From the NCBI GenBank assembly GCA_022497155.1, contig MU385761.1:1-64000 (forward strand): a stretch of DNA of 64,000 bases. The letters run 5' to 3'. Both the position numbers and the translations under genes were made by a program. Under the pieces are notes generated by a model that did not search any database, was not told the DNA's origin, and saw nothing but the letters and a program-made list of their open reading frames with translations. Source of the DNA: Whalleya microplaca (taxonomy: Eukaryota; Ascomycota; Sordariomycetes; Xylariales; Xylariaceae). This document shows, piece by piece, positions 33,283 through 45,188 of the stretch. How positions within the stretch are numbered: the stretch's first letter is position 1; each line of letters begins with the position of its first letter.

Positions 33283-36200
33283 TTAGTCATACATATTCAC
33301 CGAGCTTTGGCTAGAGCTAACCGTTATTACTGATCGCTTCCTCGACATACTCCATTTTAAACGGGAAAACAATCCAGTTAGCCCTTTCTTGGGCCTCGGC
33401 TCCTCGCTAGACAGCACCGATCCACTGTCATTGACGCCATCTGTCCGGATTACTGAGGGCGATCCACTATTCCTGCTCGCTCTTGATTCGGAACGAGGAA
33501 GAGTAGGGGCTGAGGGCGGAGACGGAGCTGGCGGAAAACCGGGTGGTGGAAGCCCTCCTCTTAAGAAACCCGGTGGCGGTGGTGGCTGCGATGGCCTCAC
33601 TGGAGGGGAACGAGGCTCTGGCTGGTTAACAGGCCGCATCTGCATAGAAATAGCCCAACCAGGCTCAATGACCTCCTGCCAGATCTGTGGCAGTATGACT
33701 TCACCATTTGGCCCGAGTAGGTCGTAATGGCCGGCCTCGACCTCTGGGCCGAGATCATCGACGTTGCGAAAAGCCTCTTTGATTATAGTTTCCATGCCCT
33801 GTGAACTGGTAAATTGACAAGACCCCTAATTTCACAAAGGAATAACACTCACATCCCAAGTCGAGCACAAATTATAGGGTAAAGAGAATTTACGACCGGA
33901 TGCATCTTTGAAATGAATAGGAGTATTATTCCTTTCCTTCTCAGCCTCTTTCAAAGCTTGTTCCTTGAAGTTTTCTTCGTCCTTCTTCAAGGAAACTTCA
34001 GCTTCTTTATTAGCCCTCTCTTCTGCCTGTAGCTTGAGCATTTCGATCTCGGCCTTGAGTTTAGCTTCCGTCTCCTGGTGTGGTAGATGGTCAATATCAG
34101 CTTCTTCATTAAGAAAGGGAGGTTCAACAGACAAGACGCTCAATTACTTGGGCAGTCATTGCCAGCTTTTGATGTTTCTATGAAACTGCTTACCAATGTT
34201 TGCCGCAATTCTACTACCTCCCTAACCTTCTTCAGCATCGCGGCCTCCGCTTCCTTTTCCGCCTTGCGCTCGGCTTCCATTCGAGCCCTAATCGCAGCCT
34301 CTGCACGAGCGACTGCCTCTGACTCTCTCTTTTGACGCTCTAACTCGGCTTTTCTTTCCACCTCACGCAGCTCCTGTGCGTGTCGTTCAGCTCTAGCCCT
34401 GGCTTCTGCCTCGGCCAGGGCCTCCCTACGGGCTTCACCGGCTTTTCTTTCCGTCTGCGCTGCTTCAAAAGCCGCCACTTTGGCCTCTCTCTTCACTAGC
34501 TCTATTTCCCTCTTAGTTCTCTCTAGAGCTGCTATTCCCTCCTCTTGGCGCTCTTTTGCTTCTCGTTGCATCGTTTCTAGCTCGAGTTTGAATGCAGCCT
34601 CTAATTTCTTTCTGATTTCTGATTCTTCTTCCATCCTTTGTTGTTGCTCCTCCAGCTTTTTCTTGATATCCTCATTTTCGGGAGCTTTTGGACGCACTAC
34701 CTCAGAAGGCGGAGGAGGGGGAGGATCCCAGGCATACTGTTGCATACTTTGAGGAATCCGGAAGTTCGCCGCTGTTGCATGATCGGTTGTATCCTTAGGC
34801 CTTTGCGACGTTGGCCTCATTGTATGACCCTGCTCTTCTTGCGCGGGTTTCTGCGTCTGCTCTGTTTTCTTCTTGGAAGCAGTTGTTGCGTCACGACGTA
34901 CCCTGGTTCTCTTACCCCGGTGCGGAGCTTTGTGGCTCTCTGCGCCGTCAGTCTTTGATGCCTTGGCCAGTTTTATCTGTAGTTGAGCCCAATTATTCAA
35001 AGATGGTATCTTTCGAGCGATCTCTTGTAGAAGGCTCTGATCCATATATCGATAGTCAGTGTCACTTCGCTCAAAGGCTTGGTCAATTGCTTTTATCGGC
35101 CGTCCCTCCAAGCTATACAATAGCACTACAGCAATGAAAATTAGCTATTGCTCCGTCTCAGTAATTTATGATGAAGCAAGGGCGTCCAATTCGTCTGAAA
35201 GCTCTATAAATGGGCTTAATAGGAGACTTGTGTACTAGGGTAGCATGAAAAGAAAAAGTAGCAACATACTATTCAGTAACCATTCATGATTGATGTTCCA
35301 ATAATCAGTGGACTCGATTTTCGCCAGTAGACGAGATATTTCCACCTTTAAATTTTCTCTAGATTCCTCTGTGTTTGATACTAGGTATCTCGAAGCAAGA
35401 CTCTGTGCGTAGCCAGTACTGTCACCTTGAGCTGACTTCTGTAAATCGCAGAGCCGTTCAAATTCGTCCACTGGGTTTGTAGAAAGTCGAATGAGTTCTT
35501 GAAAGGCGAGTGTCTCGGTAGTAAAATCCCCCAGATTCTTCGCGTACCTTAAAACTAGCTTGACTGGATCTTTTGACTCATCTGTAGCATCCTGGATCTT
35601 CCAGCAAGGGTTCTCCATGTTGGCAGGCGTGTAAATTGGAAGAAAGCGGCTGTCGATGTGGTATGACACCCCTGGTGAACCTTTCAAGTCGCTGAGGAGA
35701 GCCTCTATGCCATGTCGACTCTTTAACTCGAAAAATCGTGATTTTGCAAGTAGAAGTCGCAGATAAGGCCTCGATTTCATATTGTTAGGGTCCTTCTCCA
35801 TAATAGATAAACCTAATGGCAGGGCTTGCTTCAAAATGTCCTCAGCTAGTTTCCCTGATGTCTGAAGTAGCTCAAGTAAGATATACGTTAGGATACTGAG
35901 AAGCGCAAGAGCTGTTGAAGCATCGTATTCATGGACAGAATTTGACCAGTCAGAGATCAAAATTTGTACCCCAGGAATCAGGGTCGTATCAAAGAGATCT
36001 TTGAAAAGTGCTTCGATGTTTTTGGTCGAGGGCATGAGAGTGACAAGGTCGTGTAGGTCCCATACTCGCCCTTGGCTTAGTAGATCGGCATATAGGCGCC
36101 TGTAAGAAGATGCAGGAAATATATCCATCACGTCATCTCTGTATTTTGCCCACTTGCCCTCGAGATGCGGGTGATTGGTTAGATGAAGGATGAGAGCAAG

Positions 36201-37202
36201 AGTTTGAATCTGTAAATTAGTAATACAGCAGATCCCACAGGGATGGAGACTATTTACCTCAGTCGAGCCTAGAGATCTATCTTTATAACTGGTCACATTC
36301 CGTAAGATTTCAATGGCATCCTCAAATATTGCTGGAGCACCCCTGACATCATCTAACGTATGACTTTTTGCGAACATCTGCATCAACTCCCAATTCGTGC
36401 GAAGAAGTTGTAACTCATCACTATTTGGAAATTCTTTCTCCAGGTTTTGGATCGCGTTATCCCTGACTTGGGTTGCAGCCTTATAATCGCCTTGTTGAAG
36501 TAGCATATCGACATATTGTATTAGTACGTACGGCCTGTCCAAATGGTTTTGCAAGTTGGCGACAAAGAATTGTTTTGCAGTAGCAAAATGACCTAGTCTG
36601 CATAACCGCGATAGCTCATCAGCAAGTTCTCCTAGGTCCTCTTGAATATCCAAGTCAAGGTGGATAGTTAGGTCGCCAGAGTTCGAGCCGAAAATCCCGT
36701 CGACTTTCTTCTTGTTCCATAATTCTTGCAGCTGTCTTATGCTGGCTGCTCCACTGGCCTCTCCAGATTCCCGGATATGAAACCGGCCGTTCTCAGCTTC
36801 ACCAGGACGAGGAGGCGGAGGTGGATAATACGAAAAAGGCCCATACCCATATCCCGGATATGGTGCAAAGGGATTTTGAGGATTAAATCGTGCTACGAGC
36901 TCTTTCCCCTTTTTCCTACGCTCTTGTTCCATCTCGTCAAAAGGATCAAAGTCTTTTGTCCCAGCTATGTCCTGCTTTGTAGTGCCACTCAGAACGGTGG
37001 TGCGATGGCGTCGTGAGGTACCTGCTGGAGGAGGACGAGACTGTGGTGATTGCCAAGGGTAGTGTACTTTCGCTGGGGCTGAAGGTCGACTCCGAGCCTC
37101 TCCCGTTGATTTCCGGCTAGTTTGTCGACTATGAGGCTGCTGTAAAGTGTAGGAGTCTTTCTCGGATTCGTCACCGCTAAACACGCTAGGTACAGCTGAC
37201 AT
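33283..37202 (-). CDS. TPR-like, coiled-coil, ubiquitin-like-fold (ULD_2) protein
   Basis: Five exons on the minus strand: 37202-36258, 36209-35270, 35125-34194, 34074-33853 and 33798-33283; 1184 codons. The N-terminus is low complexity, then Pro/Tyr-rich (NPFAPYPGYGYGPFSYYPPPPP). A helical region of ~480 residues with TPR-like stretches (for example DMLLQQGDYKAATQVRDNAI) follows. A 250-residue charged coiled coil (KKKLEEQQQRMEEESEIRKK...) leads into a ubiquitin-like fold of the fungal ULD_2 type at about 990-1075 (FKDASGRKFSLPYNLCSTWD, then EVEAGHYDLLGPNGEVILP). The tail is Pro/Ser/Arg-rich. The gene reads as four or five separate open frames unless spliced; every joint is GT-AG and keeps phase, though the 119- and 144-bp introns are longer than usual here. 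The role is unknown; a scaffold is a reasonable guess. It is divergent from the disrupted gene at 37549. Confidence 0.75.
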
Positions 37203-37548
37203 CTTGTTTGGTTGCTATTGCCGCAGGTATCCAATCTCATTCCCACGGTGGAAAGCAAAATCTCAAAAGCCTTGAATGAAATCGGTAGAAAATCATAATC
37301 AGTACGACCAGGTAATCTGCAGGACTTGTGCGGCTGAGCATCGAGTACGACCTTAGCCACATCAAACCGAGCATTGTCCACGGCAATTGTGGTTAGAGCA
37401 TATGCAGCCTCATGCAGACTAAATGAGTTGCCCCCGCACAGTCAGTCTCAAGCCACTCTCATTGCATTTCCATGCGAGGCTTCTGGCTAAAAAATATTTC
37501 TCAAGTGGATGGCTCTGAAGTGTGAGGCGATTAACTGCGATAGCTCAC
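37203..37548. promoter_or_regulatory. Shared divergent promoter region
   Basis: 346 bp separate the start codons of the ULD_2 protein gene (minus) and the disrupted gene (plus). Both promoters must lie here. I see no obvious TATA box or known operator. Confidence 0.4.
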
Positions 37549-38130
37549 ATGGCGATGCCAGCAGCCGTAGCACATCCCCAGTTGAGCACAGTGAGTAGAT
37601 ACAATAGGAAATATGGCAGATACGACTTTGACCGATTCGACCATTTGGTATCTCAACATGCATCCTTAGGGGCAGCGTCCGTCGGCAAGATTCACGTCGA
37701 TTGTCGCTTTCTCTTCAAAAAGTCCAAATGGGGGACTCTTGAGGCTCAAGACCCGGCTGGGATTATCTATCTGGACTTAACATTTAATCAGCCAAGCGAC
37801 TGTCGCTTGAAGAATGCGACAGTGAAGGTTACGTTAGATGATGAGGATGAAGACCTAGTTCGGCAATTCTCTAGCACAAAACCGAAAATGCCCGTCCAGA
37901 TTGTCAAATACGGCCCGCGACAGATGACCGGAGAAGCGCGGTATGAGCAGATTAACAAACACAACAGTCTTATACCATCTATTGAGCTTGGAACATTTGG
38001 CGGCATCGGAGGCGTGGGTACAGAGTCGCAGAAATTGGCTATGCGCGAGTGCCGCTGGACTTTCGAAAGCCATTTGATGACAGATCCCCGAAAGAAGAAA
38101 ACGGGCCGTAACTGGGCTTATAAAGTTCTT

Positions 38131-38349
38131 TGTCACAGAGCCAGGCTCAGAGGTTGTTATAGGGGCTGTTATAGGGGTCCATACGGATCAATAGTTACGC
38201 CGATCCGAGGCTCCATTAGGGTATAACTAGGGCCCTAAGCCTCCTTACATACAACTGGTTTTTCCTCCTCTTTAAAGCTTATAACAATAGTTAATTTAAG
38301 ACCTCTTATTTAAAGCTACGCGCTATTTTTTTTAGTTATAAGTATGACA
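38131..38349 (+). repeat. 5' LTR of the Copia-type gag-only element
   Basis: 219 bp starting TGTCACAGAGCCAGGC and ending GTATGACA. Contains a short internal direct repeat, GTTATAGGGGCT/GTTATAGGGGTC. Confidence 0.88.
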
Positions 38350-38529
38350 GTTATAAGCCCGGTTGCTGCTTAGGCTGCTGATTGTATTATTTACTTAATA
38401 ACTAACGGCGCGTAGCTTTTTTTTAACTCTTATCCGATTTTTTCGATTTTTTAATTCCATTTTTAAATTACCTGATTCTTTTAAGATCTTTTAGCTATAG
38501 AACTATTTATTATTAACAATCTTAACGTT

Positions 38530-39850
38530 TCCGTACCTACTAACGTTAAGCTTACTTATTTTAACGATTAGACCGATTGGTTTATTTAATTACGCACTTA
38601 CGCTTACTAGCGTAGCTTGTGGGGTTAAATTGATTCCGATACCTCTAATAGTAGCTATTATCCGCTATTAGGAGCTTTACGGGCCCTTACGCTCGAGTCA
38701 GTCAATTTAGCTAAAACTACTTATTGTTAGTAGGAATACAAAAATTAGGTTACTGCGTGAAGGGGACTTAATAAGGGTATACGGGATATTAAGCCAAGGT
38801 TTTTAATAATTCTTACGCGTAAAGATTTTAAGGCCAGATACGATAACGAGCGTAAGGACTACCTAATAAAATTAACCGAATAATTCTCGACCTTGTCCCG
38901 ATATATAGCTATCTAGAATTGGATTTTAGCTACCGTTACCTCGAAGCTCTTTTTAGCAGCCTTTTTTAAGCTGGACTTTCTTTAGGATAAAAAGCCTATA
39001 ATTTAAAAGATCTTACGTGCCCTAAAAAATTAGCTAGCCCCGTTAAACCAAAGCATCTTAAACGCTATACGCGTCAGGTATTTTCGAACTCTCTAATCGG
39101 CGCGGCTAAGCTCGATACGGCCTAAAACCTAGCTTAATAACTAGAGAAAAGCTTACGCTAAAGCTAAAGCTTATAATATTTCTGAGATTTAAGGGCAGCT
39201 GGCTATATGGAATTTCTTAAGCTCGCTTTAAAGGCTTTTACCAGACTGGGCTAGTTAGTAGCTTATAAAATTGGCGCGTTATAAAGCTTTAGAGATTCCC
39301 GAAATGTCTTTAAAGTAATACGGAAAGTGGTTCGGCATAATTTTTTAGCAAAAAAGCCTAATCGATAATAAAAATCAAATATTTATAACGCTCGGCGGCA
39401 TAGGAAGCCAATTTGGGAGTTTTTATTATCCCTATATAGCTAATTAGTTATATATTTATAAATGGCCTCTAAAAAGTTATAAGAGGCTTTTATATACTAT
39501 TAATAGCACCATTTTCTCGAAGCTTTCTAATCCCCCTAATCCGATATAATACTCTATTATTAAAAGGAAGCTTGATATACTTTAATAGGTAAAGTTAAAA
39601 ACGAAGCTTTTTTAAAAGAATTAAGGAAATCAAGAGGATCTTAAGATTCCTGACAAATTTATGGGCTAATAGTAATACTGTTAGGGCGGTAAGCGCAAGG
39701 CTAATAAAGCTAAGCTTTCTGTTAATTTGCTAAGCAATTTTTCCTTTTTGTATAATCGATTAGTATATCGTAACCTGACGGCTAATATATAGTTAAGGTG
39801 CTATTGTTATATACCCTAAGGATCTCCTAAATAACGATTTATATAAAGGG
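38530..39850 (+). pseudogene. RIP-degraded Copia-type Gag relic
   Basis: One plus-strand frame reads LTYFND-stop-TDWFI-stop-LRTYAY-stop-RSLWG-stop-IDSD, the arrangement expected for the N-terminal part of a Copia-type Gag (an L-x-N-x-W segment followed by LW-x-x-ID). The stops are TAG, TAA or TGA where Trp, Gln or Arg codons would fit, as RIP produces. Further along, RKDFKARYDNERKDYLIKLTE fits the helical part of the same protein. The downstream end is poorly defined, and a zinc knuckle is not clearly seen. Confidence 0.6.
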
Positions 39851-40134
39851 AACCTTTTTAGGAAGCTTTATAAGTGCCTTTTATACATTTTTAAGGTTAG
39901 ACCTTTTTAGGAACTACTAAGAAAGTTTGGGCTTTTATTTTTATTTTTTCGATTAGTGGCTTTATAAATGCCTCTTATATATTCTAAAGGTCAGGCACCT
40001 TTTAGGAATTATTAAAAAAGCTAAGGCATTTTGTTATTTTTTAAAGCTTGATTTTAGTAGCTTCGGGGGTGGGGAGAGCCTGGAGGAATAGGCCTTTAGG
40101 ATACTTTCAGGTTATCCTAAACCCCTAGGGGGTG

Positions 40135-40353
40135 TGTTATAGAGCTAGGCTTAGAGGTTGTTATAGGGGCTGTTATAGGGGTCCACACGGATCAATAGTT
40201 ACGCCGATCCGAGGCTTTATTAAGGTATAACTAGGGCTCTAGGCTTCCTTACATACAACTGGTTTTTCCTCCTCCTTAGAGCTTACAATAATAGTTAATT
40301 TAAGACCTCCTATTTAGAGCTGCGCGCTGTCCCTTTTAGTTGTAAGTGTGACA
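40135..40353 (+). repeat. 3' LTR of the Copia-type gag-only element
   Basis: 219-bp direct copy of 38131-38349, starting TGTTATAGAG and ending GTGTGACA, followed by the second TTCTT. Confidence 0.88.
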
Positions 40354-41240
40354 TTCTTCAATGGCACCTTTCGGAAAATAAGCTCGAGACCCAATCCATA
40401 CATAGCAACATTGTCCATACGGCCTTCTCGTTCGTACATAGCGGACAGCCTTTTTTTATGCGGGTTGAAGTCAGCGGAAGGCTGGAGAGTGTCCGGTCAG
40501 ATTTGAGTCAACAATTAAAACACAAATTCAGGAAATTGAAGTTTCCAACCAACCCCCTAAATGCACGTTATGCGACTACGCTCATCAACTTTGATGGACA
40601 TGATAAGTTCAAGACTCGACTAGACGGATTGGTTCAGGGTCTTGAACTGGCAATGGAACACGAGAATATGAGCCCTCCGGTTGAGGTGCCAAATAATCAA
40701 CCAGTCACGTATCAACAAGTAACACCAGAAGCGGCAGGTTCGTCGAGTACCATACCGAGTCACCACACGGGCCTATTTCCTCCTCAAATGCAGCCCCTAA
40801 TGGATCAGAGGCCTGTACCTGGTGAGATTGAAGATTCTACAGCACCAACTATGCAGAATCTCGCAAGTCTTTCGTCCAGATGGCTGATGTCCCCACCTAT
40901 AACAATAAACACCACATCAGAATCACAACGTTCTAGAGAACAAATCAACACGTCATCAAATGCGCCCAATACTTCGCTAAATCACCCGAATACACACGAA
41001 GGACAAACAAACCCTGTAGGGGAACACATGGCAGGTCTAAACGCATCCACGGTAGACGTAGTAGACCGTGAGCGAGAGAATCCCCGGGAGGCCGCCTCGA
41101 TAATCCAGCCCAATGAAGTACAGCAGCAAATCTCGAATGGGCAAGTAGAATTTGAAACTGTTGCCTTTTTCATGAGGATTTGGGTGACGCAAGCAATTAT
41201 GAATTTCTTAAGTGCTTGGGGTGTCAGCCAAAATAGGTAG

Positions 41241-42026
41241 TTACATGTAGCTTCCACGAAGTGGACAGTTCAATGACACCAACAATCTCAACTAAGCACT
41301 TTATATTCATGCCATCATTCTTAGAGGTCTGGAAATGGTTAGTAATACGTATAATTCTGTTATCACAGTTCCAGTGTGTGCAATGATCATATAGGTGCTG
41401 TCGTGATCACATTGGTTGTTAATTAGAATTGAGTAAAGGTCCAAGATCTAAAGGTTCTTCAGTAGTTTAGAAGATGTCTTTTGAGTTGTAGGTCACTCAG
41501 AGCAATTATGCTCCATTTACGTAAGGCACTATAACTAATACCCCTATTATCGTGACATATGTTTACCAGCATTCTACTTGAATCTCCTCTTGTCTGTCTT
41601 AAAGGACTGATACCAATTATAAGTACCTCGCTTTACACTGTCATTGTTGAAGAACATATAGATTAAACCATACTTAGTTACAATATGATAATTCAGTACA
41701 ATTTATCGAAATAACCAGGAGAGAAACGAGGCGTCATTATCTTACATACACCGACTTGAACGGTAAGTAGTCTGTTGTCTTGACCAACTCGCCATTGGGA
41801 TGAGCATAATGCCACGTATATTAGTTAACTGTTATGAGTTCATCACGTAATCTTGAAAGATGTGACATTCAGAGAAGATTTGAGGCCCAGTCGTTATTCA
41901 TTTCATCATGACCCAGGCTAATCATATCTCTAAAGGCCAGCTCTATATATCTATTATACAGTAATATGTTGACACATTCTCAAGTTCACAATTTCACACA
42001 CTTAAGGCCATTACGACTTATTATCA
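41241..42026. other. Intergenic region between convergent genes
   Basis: 786 bp, moderately AT-rich. Only 3' UTRs and terminators are expected here; I see nothing else. Confidence 0.4.
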
Positions 42027-43747
42027 CTAATCATGACTGGTCGGCAACTCTCGGGGACTGCCACCCTCCTTGGGATTATTGCACACATCCTGGGCGGCTT
42101 GGCTCGGCATCTCATGACTGAACTCTTGGTTCGGCATCTCAAACACAGGTGGAGGACCTGGGACGGGATGATAAGCATAGCTGCTTTGCCATTGGCCCTC
42201 AGGTTTCGTGTATGGCTGAGTCGGCACCCACTGACCATCTACCCACTGGCCATCTGCCACCCCTGAGCTATAGGCAGGGGCTGGCGAGCCAGGGAAGACA
42301 GACGGAGGCTGGTTTGCGGCCGCAGCCGCTTCGGCCTCAGCTTCAGCTTTCTTCAACTCTTCCTTGCCCTTCTTTCGCTGAAGGAAAATGTAGGTACCCA
42401 GCGCCAGAAGTGCTACTCCTGCAATACTTGCACCTACACCTATACCAGCACGAGCACCACCAGATAGACCGGAAGCTTGAGGAGGATCTTCCTGCGTCGC
42501 CGTGCCGTTGAATTTGAGAAGTGTGGAGGCCGGCTGCCAACCTTGATCTAATTGATGAACTTGGGTCATATTACCACCACTCATATAAAAGATCCAGATT
42601 TCGTTGTGGCTGAAGTCATATGTTGTAGAAAATTGTGCATTTGGTGCGTCGGCAAGGGGCCAAATCGTCTCATCTGGCGATGGCACTATGTTCCAGGAGC
42701 CATTGGCCTCAGTAACCTGATGTAAAGCCGAATCATTGCCGATGTAGAAGATGCTGCGCGTGCCATGAGAATCGAGAGTCAACCCCATCGCTCCCGCTTT
42801 ACCGTCCCATCCATCAAGCGACCAATTAACATCTGCTTTTGTATCCAATTTGAAGTCATCTGCATCGGTGTCGTTTGTGGTTGGTAAATTGATACGGGCC
42901 TTATCGTTGTCTCTATCGACATCTTGCAAGGGAGTAGGGAATGTAGCTGTAGATTGTTAGATCCTGGCGTGACATAGCCGATAGGAATGGAGGACCTACT
43001 GACTATCCATGTCTCGTTCTTTTGCAGTGTAGATACTTCAATATTGCTCCCATCCCTCGGTGTCACGACGCTGATCTTTGACACATCTGTAAAGCCGACT
43101 CCAATTGGGAAACCTTCAATGGCATCCTGAGAGACTGCTCCATTATATACCCAGCCACCAAGCTTTGTGTATTTTAAGGCTGATGTAGTCTCGTTTTTAT
43201 CTTGATAATAAACTCTTATACCGGCGTCCGAACTCAGGACCACCGACGCGAGGCCAGTATCCGAGTGAACGTTCCCATCTAGCGATGTGGATATAATCCA
43301 AGAACCTGCAGGGTCGTAGAGTCCAGTAGTCATGTTGCAATTGAATAGGGCATGGACGATTTGGTCTTGATCATCTTGCCATTGAACTGCAGCCTGTGAA
43401 TGTAATGAGCCTCTGTTTAATATACTTGCGATCTGTCTGCCCCTTCGGACGCTACTCACGACATTGACTCCGTTTTCTTGGTAACCACTACCACCCAGTT
43501 GGGTTCCAGGTTTGGGAAGCTGGGAATTATCGATTTCAAAAGCTATCGACTCATTGGCAGGAAATATTGGCTCCTGTTCGCTATTGCAGAGGCTGTAGAA
43601 GATCTTGCCAGTTGCATCGTCCTGCATTATGATTTGGGGGGCTTCAGGCCCCGTACGCCAGCTGGCCATCGACCCAGCAGCAGCCATTTTCACAAAGAGA
43701 CAGACTGAAGTCCACATTATCACGAGAGGTGTAAAATGAGGGGACAT
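42027..43747 (-). CDS. Membrane-anchored AAL-like (fucose-lectin fold) protein
   Basis: Three exons: 43747-43460, 43393-43000 and 42946-42027; 533 codons. An N-terminal hydrophobic segment (LVIMWTSVCLFVKMAAAGS) acts as signal peptide or anchor. The ~370-residue ectodomain has beta-propeller-like repeats resembling fungal fucose-specific lectins of the AAL type (IRVYYQDKNETTSALKY, RSIFYIGNDSALHQV, IWIFYMSGGNMTQVHQL) and many N-glycosylation sites. A single membrane helix lies at about 394-415 (GIGVGASIAGVALLALGTY), then a basic and Ala/Glu-rich stretch and a Pro/Gln-rich cytoplasmic tail. The second intron (53 bp, donor GTAGGT, branch CTAAC) resolves what first looks like a frameshift. Sugar binding is inferred from fold only. 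It could serve as a surface glycan sensor. Confidence 0.75.
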
Positions 43748-45188
43748 GATGTAGGTCACTGTATTTGGGCGTCAGGTGAGGATGTAGATACAGACAGCAA
43801 TACAGTGGTGAGCAACAGAGTCGTTCCAAATGAGATTAAGAACAAGAAGCCCACAATCTCGGGAAGAAAAAGACAAAATCGGTGGGAGAAGCCGGAAAGG
43901 GCCGCAGCTGGGTTCGACCGTCCGAATAGTCTGCTTTGCCTTGTTACACCCTTTTTGAGGAACATAAACTGCATATTCGTTGGTCCATATTGCCTTCTGC
44001 AGCCAACAGAACATTCATGATCCCGGACCTGCACGCAACGTTGCCGATCGCCCCCCGAAACTCAGTGAGCTGATGTTGGTTTCATGCAGGCTGTCAAATC
44101 CAGCAGGATGGCATTTCCAGCCGCACCTAACCACGACCGCCGGTTTGTGGTTTTCGAACGTTGGGACTGTGATATGCATGATTAGCCGCATCAAGAAAAG
44201 AATCAAATGGAGAGCCTTGCCAAGCAGACATTTTAGACCCCACGTTAGCGCCAAAGGATTTTTGAGTGAGCTTCTAGAGCTTCCATGGAAATCATTGCCC
44301 ATCAGCTAGAGGACCTCCTTCAACAATCGAGTTAGAGGGATTGTGTTCTGTTATGTCATTGATTTATTCTTATCAGTGAAGCTTTGGACGCTATTTCACA
44401 GCCAAACAGCCGGGGATCGTAGCAATTAGAAGGATACCTGTGTCCCGCAACGTGGTAGCGAACTGGCTCCGGTGATCCAAAGGCTGGGATTTTGCTCGAC
44501 ACAGCACAAGCATGCAAGTTCCCATGGTTAATAATAACAAGACCATGCAATAGACCACGGCTGTGCCACCCTGTACAACCCGAGGAACTGGCTAGATAAT
44601 GGAGCATCTACCTTGCTAAAAGAGGTATCATCTCTATGTTCTAACTAACTTGTTGGTTGAATGACGATTGAAAAACTAAGGGGCATCTGTTTTTCATCGT
44701 TGTCCGAAGTCGATTGAATGATAGAGATATATGTAGGTACTTATGTCTATCTTCGCGACATCTTTTTTGGGGGAAGTAGGTTGATTATGTTAGAGTTTGA
44801 GGCTTAAGTATCAGCCCCAATCCTGTGCTCGGTCCCTTCCGAGCCACGTGCATTCGACTAATTTCCTAGTTGCTTCTTTTCTCACCTTTCAATGTTTCAT
44901 ATGTCGCCAACATTATGTAAGACGCAGTTGGAAGCGGTATGCGAATTGATTTATGGAATGTGCTCTAGCTTTACAACTTGCAGTATGGGATCAGAATCGC
45001 CTTACTTTTTCACAGGTAGGTCGAGTATGTTTGATCACCCCTGAAGGCACAGAGTTGTGCCAGCATCCTTCCAGCTCCAACGGCCATGCAAAACTCTCAC
45101 GGAGTTGGTTCGAATTCACAGTGCGTCTAGTCTAGTCCTAGTGATTGCATTTTTATCGTAAACAACTCCGCAGTGTTGAGTTATCGAT
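43748..45188. other. 1.44-kb intergenic region
   Basis: Promoter side of the lectin-like gene is not here-adjacent to another start: the right neighbour (FMO, also minus) ends at 45189. Several overlapping short open frames occur on both strands (43.7-44.3 kb) and none looks coding. Confidence 0.4.

Larger units (their letters stand above)
38131..40353 (+). mobile_element. Gag-only LTR retrotransposon (Copia-type gag)
   Basis: A 2223-bp element with 219-bp direct LTRs (38131-38349 and 40135-40353) that begin TG and end CA, flanked by a 5-bp target duplication TTCTT (38126-38130 and 40354-40358). The LTRs differ by transitions. The 1.8-kb interior is AT-shifted and holds a plus-strand relic of a Copia-type Gag, with no room for pol. 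It is a non-autonomous element, unrelated in sequence to the one at 415-2830 but with the same gag-only design. It inserted into a coding region in the sense direction. Confidence 0.88.
37549..41240 (+). pseudogene. Conserved fungal gene disrupted by an LTR retroelement
   Basis: The coding sequence runs 37549-38130, is interrupted by the LTR element (38131-40353) and one copy of its target duplication (40354-40358), and continues at 40359-41240. The two parts join in the same frame with no stop at the junction, giving a 487-codon original gene. Part one has IIYLDLTFNQPSDCRLKNA, a Gly-rich loop (GTFGGIGGVGTESQK) and RWTFESH; the second part begins with QWHLSENKLETQSIHSN and continues with FFMRVEVSGRLE. 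I know this pattern from a widespread Pezizomycotina family of unknown function. As it stands the left reading frame runs into the LTR and stops at 38226, removing the conserved C-terminal half. The start is the first ATG in frame. No other damage is seen, so the insertion is the primary lesion. Confidence 0.85.

Noticed and set aside
42947..42999. Apparent frameshift in the lectin-like gene
   Set aside because: A 53-bp intron with donor GTAGGT, branch CTAAC and acceptor CTACAG restores the frame exactly.
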